Source: Reyranella sp.
Lineage (GTDB): Bacteria > Pseudomonadota > Alphaproteobacteria > Reyranellales > Reyranellaceae
Assembly (NCBI RefSeq): GCF_004297265.1
Contig: NZ_SCUT01000028.1
Span: 1 to 64,000 of the forward strand
Length of the DNA stretch: 64,000 nucleotides
Direction of reading: 5' to 3'
Part shown: positions 8,124-17,005 of the stretch, in pieces
How the letters are laid out: each line of letters opens with the position of its first letter
Numbering within the stretch: position 1 is the stretch's first letter
Position numbers and translations under genes: made by a program
The notes under the pieces: model-generated
Told to the model about the DNA's origin: nothing
Seen by the model: the letters and a program-made list of their open reading frames with translations, nothing else
The model's database searches: none

Positions 8124-9047
8124 ATGAGCCGTTCGCAACTACCGCTTAACGCCTTGCGCGCCTTCGAGGCCGCTGCCCGCCACGCCAGTTTCACCCACGC
8201 CGCCGAAGAGCTTCACGTCACCCAGGCTGCCGTCAGCCATCAGGTGAAGGCACTCGAAGAAAGGCTCGGTGTCGCGCTGTTCGTGCGCCGTCCGCGCGGC
8301 CTCGAGATCACCAGCGAAGGCGAGGCGCTGCTGCCCGATCTGCGCGATGCGTTCGATCGCATGACCAATGCCCTGGAGAGGGTCGGCCGCAAGGCCAATT
8401 CCGGCACACTGAACGTGAGCCTCGTCACGACCTTCGCGCTGGGCTGGCTGGTGCCGCGCCTTCATCGGTTCCAGGCCAAGCATCCCGAGATCGAGGTGCG
8501 CATGACGACGAGCCAGAAGCGCGTCGACTTCGCCCGCGAGGATGTCGATTGCGCAATCAGGTTCACCGTGCAGCCGGAGCCCGAACTGCATGCAACGAGG
8601 CTGTTCAGCGACGTGCTGACGCCACTTTGCGGCAAGCGCTATCGCGACAAGCTGAAGACGCTCGACGACCTGAAGCGCGTGCCCTTCATCGACATGACAC
8701 ATGATCCCGAATGGCCGATCTGGCTGCGCGCCGTCGGCCTCGGCGACTTCAAGCCCAAGAGAGTGCTCACCTTCGATTCGACGATGATCGCGGTCGAGGC
8801 GGCAATGGAAGGCGCGGGTGTGGCGGTCGGTCCGCCACAACTGTTCCGCGAGGAGCTGTCGGAAGGTCGGCTGTTTCAGCCGTTCGAACAGATCGTCGAC
8901 AGCGGCAAGGCCTGGTGGTTCGTCTGCCCGCCGGCCTCGGTCAGCCGCCCCAAGACCAAGGCCTTCGAGGAATGGCTGGTCGAAGAGCTGGCCGCGCCGC
9001 AGGCGCGGACGGTGCGCCCGGCGCTCACCGCGAGCGGTCGCCGCTGA
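8124..9047 (+). CDS. LysR family regulator, GcvA-like
   Basis: This is a LysR transcription factor of 307 residues. It begins with the GcvA-type N-terminus LPLNALRAFEAAARH and a winged HTH (THAAEELHVTQAAVSHQV), followed by a periplasmic-binding-like effector domain. The ligand is unknown. No good ribosome-binding site precedes the ATG. Instead a six-codon mini-ORF (ATG at 8107) with GGGAGG upstream ends in a TGA that overlaps this ATG (ATGA), so the gene may be translated by coupling. It is divergent from the DUF1127 gene at 7746, a probable target. Confidence 0.92.
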   Translation: MSRSQLPLNALRAFEAAARHASFTHAAEELHVTQAAVSHQVKALEERLGVALFVRRPRGLEITSEGEALLPDLRDAFDRMTNALERVGRKANSGTLNVSLVTTFALGWLVPRLHRFQAKHPEIEVRMTTSQKRVDFAREDVDCAIRFTVQPEPELHATRLFSDVLTPLCGKRYRDKLKTLDDLKRVPFIDMTHDPEWPIWLRAVGLGDFKPKRVLTFDSTMIAVEAAMEGAGVAVGPPQLFREELSEGRLFQPFEQIVDSGKAWWFVCPPASVSRPKTKAFEEWLVEELAAPQARTVRPALTASGRR

Positions 9048-9079
9048 GGCACCCTCGAAAAATTCTAATAGCGGGAAGG

Positions 9080-10144
9080 TCAGTCGGACGGGTAGCGGTG
9101 CTGCCCGCCGAAGACGTCCTCGACCATGAGGGCCCCGGGATCATCGGCCAGATAGGAGGGTCCGACCGGCACCTTTCCGTGGCCACCCGGCACGTCCAGC
9201 ACGTAGGTCGGCTGGGCGAGGCCGGAGAGTCGGCCGCGCAACGCCTTCATCAGCGCCTGGCCCTCGGCGATGGACACCCGGAAATGGCCGGTGCCGCGCA
9301 CCAGGTCGGGATGATGCAGGTAGTAGGGCTTCACCCGGGCCGTCACCAGCGCGCGCATGAGCTGCTCTAGGGTCTCGACATTGTCGTTCACGCCCTTCAG
9401 CAGGACCGTCTGGCCCATCAGAGGCAGGCCGGCATCGGCCAGGCGAGACAGGGAGGCGCGGGTCGGGGGGCTGAGTTCGCGCGCATGATTGCAATGAACG
9501 GCCAGCCAAACCGCGATCCGGCCGGGCTTCAGCGCCTGAATCAGCTCGTTTGTGACCCGTTCAGGATCGACGATCGGCACGCGGCTGTGCAGGCGGACGA
9601 TGGCCACGTGCGGGATCGCGTCGAGCGCCGCCATCAGCTCGGCCAGCCGGCGCGGCGCCAGCATCAGCGGATCGCCGCCCGTCAGGATCACTTCCCAGAT
9701 TTCCGGTCGCGCGCGGATATAGGCCAGCGCCGCAGCCAGTTCCTCGGCCGACAGGGCTTCGCCGCCCGGGCCTACCTTCTCGCGGCGGAAGCAGAAGCGG
9801 CAATAGACCGGGCAGACATGGATCGGCTTCAGCAGCACCCGGTCGGGATAGCGATGGACAATGCCTTTCACGGGCGACCGAGCCTCGTCGCCGATCGGGT
9901 CGGCGAGCTCGTCCGGCGCGACCTCGGCCTCGGCGCCGCTCGGAACGAACTGCCGGGCGATCGGGTCGTCAGCGAGGCGCGAACGGTCGATCAGCGCCAC
10001 CATTTCTGGGGTTATGGCGATCGCCATGGCCTGCGCGGCCTCCGGCAGGCGCGGGTCGGGCAAGAGGAGGCCCTCGCTTTCGAGAGCTTCCAGGGAACGC
10101 AGCGTCTGCATGGCGCCGCCGAGATAGGCGGCACGGCCGCTCAA
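9080..10144 (-). CDS. KamA/EpmB-family radical SAM aminomutase
   Basis: This radical SAM enzyme of the lysine 2,3-aminomutase family carries the cluster motif CPVYCRFCFR at residues 111-120, followed by the SAM-binding VILTGGDPLML stretch and the HSRVPIVDP motif. At about 354 residues it lacks the long C-terminal region of catabolic KamA. In length it resembles EpmB, which makes beta-lysine for elongation factor P; no efp or epmA lies nearby, so that role is an inference. The TTG start at 10144 overlaps the upstream stop (TTGA). An in-frame ATG at 10111 is the alternative start. Confidence 0.88.
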   Translation of the reverse strand: MSGRAAYLGGAMQTLRSLEALESEGLLLPDPRLPEAAQAMAIAITPEMVALIDRSRLADDPIARQFVPSGAEAEVAPDELADPIGDEARSPVKGIVHRYPDRVLLKPIHVCPVYCRFCFRREKVGPGGEALSAEELAAALAYIRARPEIWEVILTGGDPLMLAPRRLAELMAALDAIPHVAIVRLHSRVPIVDPERVTNELIQALKPGRIAVWLAVHCNHARELSPPTRASLSRLADAGLPLMGQTVLLKGVNDNVETLEQLMRALVTARVKPYYLHHPDLVRGTGHFRVSIAEGQALMKALRGRLSGLAQPTYVLDVPGGHGKVPVGPSYLADDPGALMVEDVFGGQHRYPSD

Positions 10145-10827
10145 GTCCAGCGAGCGGTGTCGGCGCGGTCGATGGCCGTCAGAAGGGTCGCGGTGGACAC
10201 GACGGTCCAGTCGCAGAGGTCGTAACGGCGGCTGAGCTTGTCGCGCACCGCCGCCTCGGCCGCGCCTTCAGGCAGCTTGGAGCGTTCCCACATGGCGAGA
10301 TTGGGCCGCCGCGTCAGCAGCAAGCTGCGCACGCCGCCGTGCAGGCCCGCGCCCGTGACCTCGTCGAGGCCAGCACCGGTGCGCTCGCCGGTGGCCTGCC
10401 AGAGCCCGATCACCTGCGAATCGTAGGCGCTCTCGAAGCCCGGCCAGGCTGCGGCGCAGAGGTCGAGGAATTCTGGCCAGTTCGGCTGAGGCACGGCGAA
10501 CCAGCGGAAGGCGTAGTTTCCCTGGCGCGTCGGCGGCACGAAGTCGGTGGGACGAAGCGTTGGCGTCATGGCCTCGCTGGTTATGGCGCGGATGTCGTCG
10601 ATATTCGCCAGCAGCGCGCGCTCGGCCGCCGCCGCGGTGATCCCCTGCGGCCAGACGCTGATCGCCTGCACCTCGTCGCGCGGCCGGCCGATCTGGCTGC
10701 GCCAGGTGCCATAGAGCTGGCCGCCGGCTCCGGCGACCCGGCGTGCACCATCGCCCGACAGCCGGTCGGCAACGGCCTGCCACCGGCGCGGCCCGGCGTC
10801 GATGCGGTGATGGACGAAGGTGCTCAA
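10141..10827 (-). CDS. Hypothetical protein, possible NIPSNAP-like alpha/beta-barrel
   Basis: The 228-residue soluble protein has two halves that each look like a ferredoxin-like dimeric alpha/beta unit. The stretch NWPEFLDLCAAAWPGFESA resembles NIPSNAP-family proteins. There is no signal peptide or membrane segment. The start appears to be TTG at 10827, overlapping the monooxygenase stop (TTGA), and its own stop overlaps the KamA-like start in the same way. Function is unknown. The tight coupling suggests it works with the monooxygenase, perhaps as an accessory or product-handling protein. Confidence 0.6.
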   Translation of the reverse strand: MSTFVHHRIDAGPRRWQAVADRLSGDGARRVAGAGGQLYGTWRSQIGRPRDEVQAISVWPQGITAAAAERALLANIDDIRAITSEAMTPTLRPTDFVPPTRQGNYAFRWFAVPQPNWPEFLDLCAAAWPGFESAYDSQVIGLWQATGERTGAGLDEVTGAGLHGGVRSLLLTRRPNLAMWERSKLPEGAAEAAVRDKLSRRYDLCDWTVVSTATLLTAIDRADTARWT

Positions 10828-12479
10828 GCCACGACTTTGTGGCGGCTGAGCGTGAAGCCTTCATAGCCACCGGCCGTGATCTCGTCGCAGCGCTTCTTGT
10901 AGCGGTCGAAGCCGCCGACATAGGGCATGAACACGCGTGGCTTGCCCGGAATGTTCGCTCCCACGTACCAGGAATTGGCCAGCGGATAGAGCGTGCTGTC
11001 GGCCACTGCGTTGACATGCGCGACCCAGTCGGCCTCGGCCTGCGGCGACGGCTCGATGCGGTCGAGCTGATGCTTGCCGAGATACTCGAGCGCGTCGGCG
11101 ATCCAGTCGACGTGCTGTTCGATCGAGGCGATCATCTGCGTCTTCACGCCGGGGCTGCCGGGGCCGGTGACGACGAACATGTTGGGAAAGCCCGAGACCA
11201 TCAGGCCGAGATAGGTGAGGGGGCCGCCCTGCCAGTGATCGGCCAGCACTGCGCCCTCGCTGGTGCGGATGTCGATCTCGCGCAGCGCGCCGGTCATGGC
11301 GTCGAATCCGGTGGCGAAGACGATGGCGTCGAGTTCGTATTCGTGGCTACTCGTCCGCACGCCCCTCTCCGTGATCTCCTGGATCGGGGCGGAGCGCACG
11401 TCGACCAGCTCGACATTTTCGCGATTGTAGGTCTCATAATAGTTCGTATCGAGGCAGAGCCGCTTGGTGCCGATCGGATGGTCCTTCGGCGCCAGCAGCT
11501 CGGCCGTCGCCTTGTCCTTCACGATGCCGCGGATCTTGTTGCGCGCGAACTCGGAGGCCGTGTCGTTGGCCTCTTTGTTCACCAGCAAGTCGGTGTAGGT
11601 ATAGAGGTAGCTGATGCTGCCGCCCTCCTGCCACTTGGCCTCGTAGGCGGCGTTGCGCTCCTCCTCGGTGGCCTCGAGCGCCGACTTGGTCGGCCGCGGA
11701 TAGCCGCCGATCGCGAAGGGCGTGTCGTAGGCGGCGCGGCGGCGGGCCGGATACTCGGCCTTGTGGCGGCTCTCGCGCTCTTCCTCCATCGGCGCGTTGC
11801 GCGCGGGCAGGCTGAAATTGGCGGTCCGCTGGAAGACGTGCAGGTGCTTCGCCTGCTGGGCGATCAACGGGATCATCTGTACGCCCGAGGAGCCCGTGCC
11901 GATGACGCCGACCCGCAGGCCGGTGAAGTCGACACCCTCGTGCGGCCACAGGCCCGAATGGTACCACTTGCCCTTGAAGCTGCCGATGCCCTTGAAGTCG
12001 GGCACGCGCGGCGTCGAGAGGTTACCTGCCGCCATGATGCAGTAGCGCGCCCGGATCTCCTCGCCGCTCCCGGTCCGCAAGGTCCATTCGTTGGTATCAC
12101 TGTCGAAGGTGGCGGCCTTGATGCGGGTGTTCAGCTGCACGTCGCGGCGCAAGTCGAAGCGGTCGGCGACGTGGTTGATGTACTTCAGGATCTCGGGTTG
12201 CGTGCCGTAGCGCTCCGGCCACTTCCACTCCTGCTGCAGCTCGTCGGAGAAGCTGTAGGAATATTCGAGGCTTTCGACGTCGCAGCGCGCGCCCGGATAG
12301 CGGTTCCAGAACCAGGTGCCGCCGATTCCGGAGCCCGCCTCATAGGCCCGGACCTTGAGGCCCAGCTTGCGCAGGCGATGGATGGCGTAGAGGCCGGCCA
12401 GTCCGCCGCCGACGATGGCGACATCAAGTGGGGCAACGTCAAGCTGGCGAGGCGCGGGTGCATGGGAAGCATCGGGCAT
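10824..12479 (-). CDS. Flavin-containing monooxygenase, Baeyer-Villiger type
   Basis: This is predicted to be an NADPH- and FAD-dependent monooxygenase that turns a ketone into an ester or lactone. From the ATG at 12479 it shows the FAD-binding GGGLAG (residues 24-29), the Baeyer-Villiger fingerprint FKGKWYHSGLWP (168-179) and the NADPH-binding GVIGTGSSG (191-199). At 551 residues it matches the cyclohexanone monooxygenase class. The start is set by AGGAG six bases upstream; the frame is open a further 39 codons without a better site. The substrate is unknown. It heads a three-gene overlapping unit. The 252 bases up to the divergent hlyD-like gene hold no gene. Confidence 0.9.
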   Translation of the reverse strand: MPDASHAPAPRQLDVAPLDVAIVGGGLAGLYAIHRLRKLGLKVRAYEAGSGIGGTWFWNRYPGARCDVESLEYSYSFSDELQQEWKWPERYGTQPEILKYINHVADRFDLRRDVQLNTRIKAATFDSDTNEWTLRTGSGEEIRARYCIMAAGNLSTPRVPDFKGIGSFKGKWYHSGLWPHEGVDFTGLRVGVIGTGSSGVQMIPLIAQQAKHLHVFQRTANFSLPARNAPMEEERESRHKAEYPARRRAAYDTPFAIGGYPRPTKSALEATEEERNAAYEAKWQEGGSISYLYTYTDLLVNKEANDTASEFARNKIRGIVKDKATAELLAPKDHPIGTKRLCLDTNYYETYNRENVELVDVRSAPIQEITERGVRTSSHEYELDAIVFATGFDAMTGALREIDIRTSEGAVLADHWQGGPLTYLGLMVSGFPNMFVVTGPGSPGVKTQMIASIEQHVDWIADALEYLGKHQLDRIEPSPQAEADWVAHVNAVADSTLYPLANSWYVGANIPGKPRVFMPYVGGFDRYKKRCDEITAGGYEGFTLSRHKVVA

Positions 12480-12731
12480 GGGACGGCTCCTGATTGAATT
12501 TTTGCTCTGCGAGCGGTGTCCGGCAGGTTGCACTTTCAGCGTCGACCCGGTGGTTCGTTTTGGCAAGAGCGGCGAGCACGGATGCGGAACTGGCAAGCGG
12601 CGGCATGCATCCGGCGCGGTGCAGCAAGTCGGTCGCCGATGCTAAGATCGATGGCTCGCCGATTGTTTCGGCCTTATTCTTTTTTGATGACAGCAGTGCG
12701 AAACCCCGGTTGAGAACGGCAGGAATAAGTC

Positions 12732-13910
12732 GTGGATCAATCGGTGCCGCCGCCCGTCCTGAAAACGCCGCCTGAATCTCCGGCAATCGGCGTGGTGCCG
12801 CGTGGGCGGTTGAGCCGTCCGTCCGGCCTCATACGCGTCCTGCTGCGTCCGCGCTTTCTTGCCATCGGCATCTTCTTGCTCGCGGCCTTGGTCTATGGCG
12901 GCCGCGAACTCCACCTGCGCCTCACTCACGTCTATGAGTACGACGCCCGCGTGAGCGCCGACATCGTGACCGTGTCGAGCCGCGCTGACGGCTGGATCGT
13001 GGATCTTGCCGTGCGGGAGGGCCAGCGGGTCGAAGCCGGCCAGACCCTGGTCAAGATCGACGATCGTGCGGCCAAGCTGCGGGTCGACGGCCTGAAGGCG
13101 CAGATCGAGGGCGTGCGGGTCGAGCGAGCGCGCCTGCGCGCCGAGCGCAAGCTCGATCAGAACCAGGCCGACGCCGCCATGCGTACCCGCACGTCGACTA
13201 TCATGGTCCGCGAGAAGGCACGAGCGGCGCTGCAGGCCGACCTCGATTTCGCCCGGCTCGAACTCGATCGCAGCCGGACGCTGTTCGCCAGCAAGGTCAT
13301 CAACGAGCGGCAGCTCCAGATGGCGCAGGCCGCCGTCACGAAGCTCGAGATCCAGATCCTCCAACTCCAGGCCGAGCATGAGCAGGCCGAGGGCAGCCTC
13401 GGCGAGGCGCGGGTCGGCCATGACAGGCTGGGCGTGATCGATGCGCAGATCGAGGCGCTGACCCACCAGGTCGCCGTGCTGGCGGCGCAGATGCGCCAGC
13501 AGCAGGTCGATGTCGAGGACCGTACGATCAAGAGCCCGATCCCCGCCGTCATCGACCGCACCTTCACTCTGCCGGGTGAATATGTGGCGGCCGGCCAGCG
13601 CATCCTGCTGCTCCACAACCCGGACGAGGTCTGGGTCGAGGCCAACATCAAGGAGACGCAGGTTGGCAAGCTCAAACTCGGCCAGCCCGTACGCGTCTCC
13701 GTCGACGCCTATCCCAACGACACGTTCGTCGGTCGTGTGGGACGGATCGGCAGCGCCACAACGGCGCGCTTCGCACTCCTCCCGACGCCCAACCCGTCCG
13801 GCAACTTCACCAAGATCACGCAGCGCGTGCCGGTGAAGATCGATATCGTCCAGATGCCGAAGCCGCTCACGCCCGGCATGATGGTCGAAGTCGAAATTGA
13901 CATCCGCTGA
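12732..13910 (+). CDS. HlyD/EmrA-type membrane fusion protein
   Basis: This is the periplasmic adaptor of a multidrug efflux pump. The 392-residue protein has one N-terminal membrane helix (FLAIGIFLLAALVYGG, about residues 43-60), a biotinyl-lipoyl-like half motif (VSSRADGWIVDLAVREGQ), a long coiled-coil hairpin (about 115-260), then the second lipoyl half and beta-barrel ending in LTPGMMVEVEIDIR. The GTG start at 12732 follows AGGA by 8 bases. The EmrB-like MFS gene lies 90 bases downstream, so the two form an EmrAB-type pair. Confidence 0.92.
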   Translation: MDQSVPPPVLKTPPESPAIGVVPRGRLSRPSGLIRVLLRPRFLAIGIFLLAALVYGGRELHLRLTHVYEYDARVSADIVTVSSRADGWIVDLAVREGQRVEAGQTLVKIDDRAAKLRVDGLKAQIEGVRVERARLRAERKLDQNQADAAMRTRTSTIMVREKARAALQADLDFARLELDRSRTLFASKVINERQLQMAQAAVTKLEIQILQLQAEHEQAEGSLGEARVGHDRLGVIDAQIEALTHQVAVLAAQMRQQQVDVEDRTIKSPIPAVIDRTFTLPGEYVAAGQRILLLHNPDEVWVEANIKETQVGKLKLGQPVRVSVDAYPNDTFVGRVGRIGSATTARFALLPTPNPSGNFTKITQRVPVKIDIVQMPKPLTPGMMVEVEIDIR

Positions 13911-13923
13911 CTCTCCGACCGCT

Positions 13924-13994
13924 GGGGGCGCGCCACTCCAGAGGCGCGTCATGCTTGGCGAGGGAAGATCGCGCCACTGGAGTGGCGCGCCCCC
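13924..13994. repeat. 18-bp perfect inverted repeat between the emrA- and emrB-like genes
   Basis: The arms GGGGGCGCGCCACTCCAG (13924-13941) and its exact reverse complement (13977-13994) are separated by 35 bases. A nested palindrome GCGCCACT-GG-AGTGGCGC sits at 13971-13988. There is no T-run, so it is not a normal terminator. It may be a REP-like element or an mRNA processing or stability hairpin. The right arm ends only seven bases before the emrB-like ATG. Confidence 0.8.
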
Positions 13995-14000
13995 GGCCGC

Positions 14001-15581
14001 ATGAGCACTGCCGCCGTTCCCCTGCAGACCGCGGCCGCGCTCACGGAGCGCTACGGTCCCTCCTATCGCTGGCTGGTCACCGTGACCGGCATGATGGGCG
14101 TCGTGTCGATGGTGCTGGCGATGACCACGGTCAACGTGGCGGTGCCCGACGTCATGGGCGCCTTCGGCATCGGCCAGGACAAGGCGCAGTGGATGTCCTC
14201 GGCCTATATGGCGACGATGACCGCGGGCATGCTGATCAACGCCTGGCTGAGCGGCATCCTGGGTGAGCGCCGCACTTTCGTGGGGGCGCTCTTCTTCTTC
14301 TCGGTGGGCGCGCTGATGGGCGGCTCGGCCCCAACGGAAGATGCGTTGATCTTCGCCCGTGTCCTGCAGGGGTTCAGTGCCGGTGTCGCCCAGCCGCTGG
14401 TCATGGCGACGATCTTCACCGTCTTTCCGCCGGAGCGCCGCGGCATGGCGATGGGCGTGTTCGGCCTTGGCGTCGTCTTCGCACCGGCCATCGGGCCGAC
14501 CCTGGGCGGCCTGATGATCGAGTACTTCTCCTGGCGCTACGTCTTCTTCATCTCGCTGCCGTTTTGCGTGATCGCAGCCGTCATGGGCATGATCTTCATG
14601 CCGACCCGGCCGATCCCGAAGATCATTCCGCCGTTCGACTGGCTGGGTTTCGCACTCCTGTGCACGGCGCTGCTCGGCCTGATGACCGGCATCGCCGACG
14701 GCCAGCGCGAGGGCTGGAGTTCCGATGCCATCGTGTTCCGGCTGGTTCTCGGCGCCGCAGCCACCGTCGCCTTTGTCTTCTGGGAGCTCTACACGCCCCG
14801 GGCGTTGCTCGACATACGCATCTTCGGCAATGTCGAGTTCGCCGCCGCGGCCCTCATCGCCTTCATCTTCGGCGCAGGCATGATGGGCTCGACCTACATC
14901 ATCCCTGTCTTCGTGCAGACCATCATCGGCTTCACGCCGCTGCTGGCCGGGCTGATGATGATGCCGGCCGGCATCATGCTGGCCTTCATCTTCCCGCTGG
15001 CCGGCCGGCTATCGGACGCCATGCCGGCCTCGACCATGATCATCGGCGGGCTGATCCTGTTCGCCACAGGCTTCGCCTGGATGACGACGGCAGACATCGA
15101 CACGACCTTCTGGACCCTGGTCTGCATGGTCATGGTCTCGCGCCTGGGGCTGGGCTTCATCAACCCCAGCCTCAATGCGTCATCGCTGAAGGCGCTGCCG
15201 GCCGACAAGGTGCGCCAGGGCTCGGGCGTCGCCAACTTCATGCGCCAGCTCGGTGGTGCCTTCGGCATCAACGGGATGGTCGCGTTCTTCGAGATCCGCA
15301 CCCGCTTCCATGCCGACGCGCTGACAGCGACGCAGGACTGGGGCAACCGCACCACCGATCGCATGCTGACCCAGGTCGAGCATCTGTTGCAGAAGAGCGG
15401 TCTGCCGTACCAGCAGCAGAAGGCCGGTGCCCTCGAATATTTGGCCACGATGTTGCAAAGCAGCGCGCAGATGATGGCGTTTTCCGATACGTTCATCGTC
15501 GTGGGCGTGGTGGCGCTTCTGGCCCTGTTTCCGGCCGCGCTGCTGTCACGCTCGCAGCGCCGTGCGCGCGCCTGGAAGTAA
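14001..15581 (+). CDS. DHA2-family MFS multidrug transporter, EmrB-like
   Basis: This is a 14-helix major facilitator of the DHA2 (EmrB/QacA) drug:proton antiporter family, 526 residues. It shows family features such as AMTTVNVAVPDV in helix 1, a WMSSAYMATMTAGML helix 2 segment, the loop GILGERRTF and the antiporter-type helix 5 motif with FAPAIGPTLGG. It works with the upstream HlyD-like adaptor to push substrates across both membranes. An outer-membrane channel gene is not seen nearby. The transported compound cannot be predicted. Confidence 0.93.
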   Translation: MSTAAVPLQTAAALTERYGPSYRWLVTVTGMMGVVSMVLAMTTVNVAVPDVMGAFGIGQDKAQWMSSAYMATMTAGMLINAWLSGILGERRTFVGALFFFSVGALMGGSAPTEDALIFARVLQGFSAGVAQPLVMATIFTVFPPERRGMAMGVFGLGVVFAPAIGPTLGGLMIEYFSWRYVFFISLPFCVIAAVMGMIFMPTRPIPKIIPPFDWLGFALLCTALLGLMTGIADGQREGWSSDAIVFRLVLGAAATVAFVFWELYTPRALLDIRIFGNVEFAAAALIAFIFGAGMMGSTYIIPVFVQTIIGFTPLLAGLMMMPAGIMLAFIFPLAGRLSDAMPASTMIIGGLILFATGFAWMTTADIDTTFWTLVCMVMVSRLGLGFINPSLNASSLKALPADKVRQGSGVANFMRQLGGAFGINGMVAFFEIRTRFHADALTATQDWGNRTTDRMLTQVEHLLQKSGLPYQQQKAGALEYLATMLQSSAQMMAFSDTFIVVGVVALLALFPAALLSRSQRRARAWK

Positions 15582-15604
15582 GGGTTTGTACGAGGGGTTT
15601 TGCG

Positions 15605-16885
15605 ATGATCGATGCCGAGACCAAGACGAAAATCATGAACGAGGTCGACCGCCAGTTCGACAACCAGATGAAGGTACTGGCCGACCTGGTGCGGATTCCC
15701 TCGACCCGGTTCCAGGAAGCGCCGGCGCAGGACATGATGGCGCGCCTGTTCAAGGAAGACGGGCTTGGCATCGACCGCTGGCAGGTCAAGATCGACGATC
15801 TCAAGCACCTGCCGGGCTACTCGCCGCATTCGCTGGACTATGACGATGCCTGGAACGTGGTCGGCGCCTGGCGGCCGTCCAATCCCAAGGGCCGCTCGCT
15901 GATCCTCAACGGCCACATCGACGTGGTGCCCGAGGGACCGCACGAGATGTGGACCCGCAATCCCTACGATGCCTACATCAAGGACGGCTGGATGTACGGC
16001 CGCGGCTCGGGCGACATGAAGGCCGGGCTGATCCTGAACGTCTTCGCGCTGCGCGCGCTGCGCGCGCTGGGCTACATGCCGGCTGCCGACGTCTACCAGC
16101 AGTCGGTGGTCGAGGAGGAATGCACGGGCAACGGCGCGCTTGCCTGCCTGCAGCGTGGCTATCGCGCCGACGCGGCACTGATCCCCGAGCCGTCGGGCTG
16201 CACGCTCACGGTCGCGCAGGTCGGCGTCATGTGGTTCCAGGTCAAGGTCACCGGCCATCCCGTACATGTCTACAAGGCGGACGCCGGGTCGAACGCGATC
16301 GAATCGGCCTTCCGCCTGATCCAGCAGCTGCGCGAACTCGAGAAGAAGTGGAACGCGCTGAAGGAACACGACAAGCATTACTGCGACCATCACCATCCGG
16401 TGAACTTCAACGTCGGCAAGATCGCCGGCGGAGACTGGGCCAGCTCGGTCCCGTCGTGGTGCACCTTCGACATGCGCGTGGGCGTGTTGCCGACCCAGAC
16501 GCTGAAGGAGTGCCGGCAGGAGGTCGAGGACACGATCCGCCAGGCCGCGGCCAACGATCCCTTCCTCGGCAACAACCTGCCGACCGTGAGCTGGGAAGGC
16601 TTCCAGGCCGAGCCCTACGTGCTGAAGAACCACGAGCATGTGCGCGACATCCTGGCGGATGCGCACAAGACGGTGTTCGGGGCGGAACTCGACGATCGCC
16701 GCACGACCGGCACGACCGACGCCCGCTTCTTCGGCCTCTATGCCGGCCTGCCGGCGCTGGTCTACGGACCGCAGTCCGACGACGTCCACGGCTTCGATGA
16801 ACGGGTGAACCTCGAATCGATCCGCAAGATCACCCAGTCGACGGCGCTGTTCATCTCCGAATGGTGCGGCCTGCAGAAGGCCTGA
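15605..16885 (+). CDS. M20 family metallopeptidase (ArgE/DapE-like deacylase)
   Basis: This is a zinc-dependent amidohydrolase or peptidase of the ArgE/DapE/CPG2 group, 426 residues. Metal ligands and catalytic residues are visible: His104 and Asp106 in NGHIDVVP, Asp137 in GSGDMKAG, the catalytic Glu pair in VVEEECTGNG, Glu in PEPSG and the C-terminal His in VHGFDE. The GHPVHVYKADAG segment marks the dimerisation lid domain. It begins 23 bases after the transporter stop and may be co-transcribed. The subfamily usually acts on N-acyl amino acids; the exact substrate is open. Confidence 0.9.
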   Translation: MIDAETKTKIMNEVDRQFDNQMKVLADLVRIPSTRFQEAPAQDMMARLFKEDGLGIDRWQVKIDDLKHLPGYSPHSLDYDDAWNVVGAWRPSNPKGRSLILNGHIDVVPEGPHEMWTRNPYDAYIKDGWMYGRGSGDMKAGLILNVFALRALRALGYMPAADVYQQSVVEEECTGNGALACLQRGYRADAALIPEPSGCTLTVAQVGVMWFQVKVTGHPVHVYKADAGSNAIESAFRLIQQLRELEKKWNALKEHDKHYCDHHHPVNFNVGKIAGGDWASSVPSWCTFDMRVGVLPTQTLKECRQEVEDTIRQAAANDPFLGNNLPTVSWEGFQAEPYVLKNHEHVRDILADAHKTVFGAELDDRRTTGTTDARFFGLYAGLPALVYGPQSDDVHGFDERVNLESIRKITQSTALFISEWCGLQKA

Positions 16886-16904
16886 CGGCTTCCACGCCTC
16901 ATGA

Positions 16905-16935
16905 GTCCTCTCCCCCACTGCGTGGCGGAGAGGAC
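16905..16935. repeat. Near-perfect hairpin after the M20 peptidase gene
   Basis: GTCCTCTCC / GGAGAGGAC arms enclose CCAC-TGC-GTGG with one C:C mismatch, a stem of about 14 pairs starting 19 bases after the stop codon. There is no T-run in either direction, so it may be a processing or Rho-linked hairpin or a dispersed palindrome rather than a simple intrinsic terminator. Confidence 0.6.
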
Positions 16936-17005
16936 ATTCAAATCCACTGCGAACGTCCGCTGGGCCGGCGATGACCCGCCGGCCCCGGCGGCGAATCGCG
17001 TCGGC

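Noticed and set aside
16047..16070. CGCGCTG short tandem repeat
   Set aside because: It is in-frame coding sequence (Ala-Leu-Arg repeats) of the M20 peptidase and needs no other explanation.
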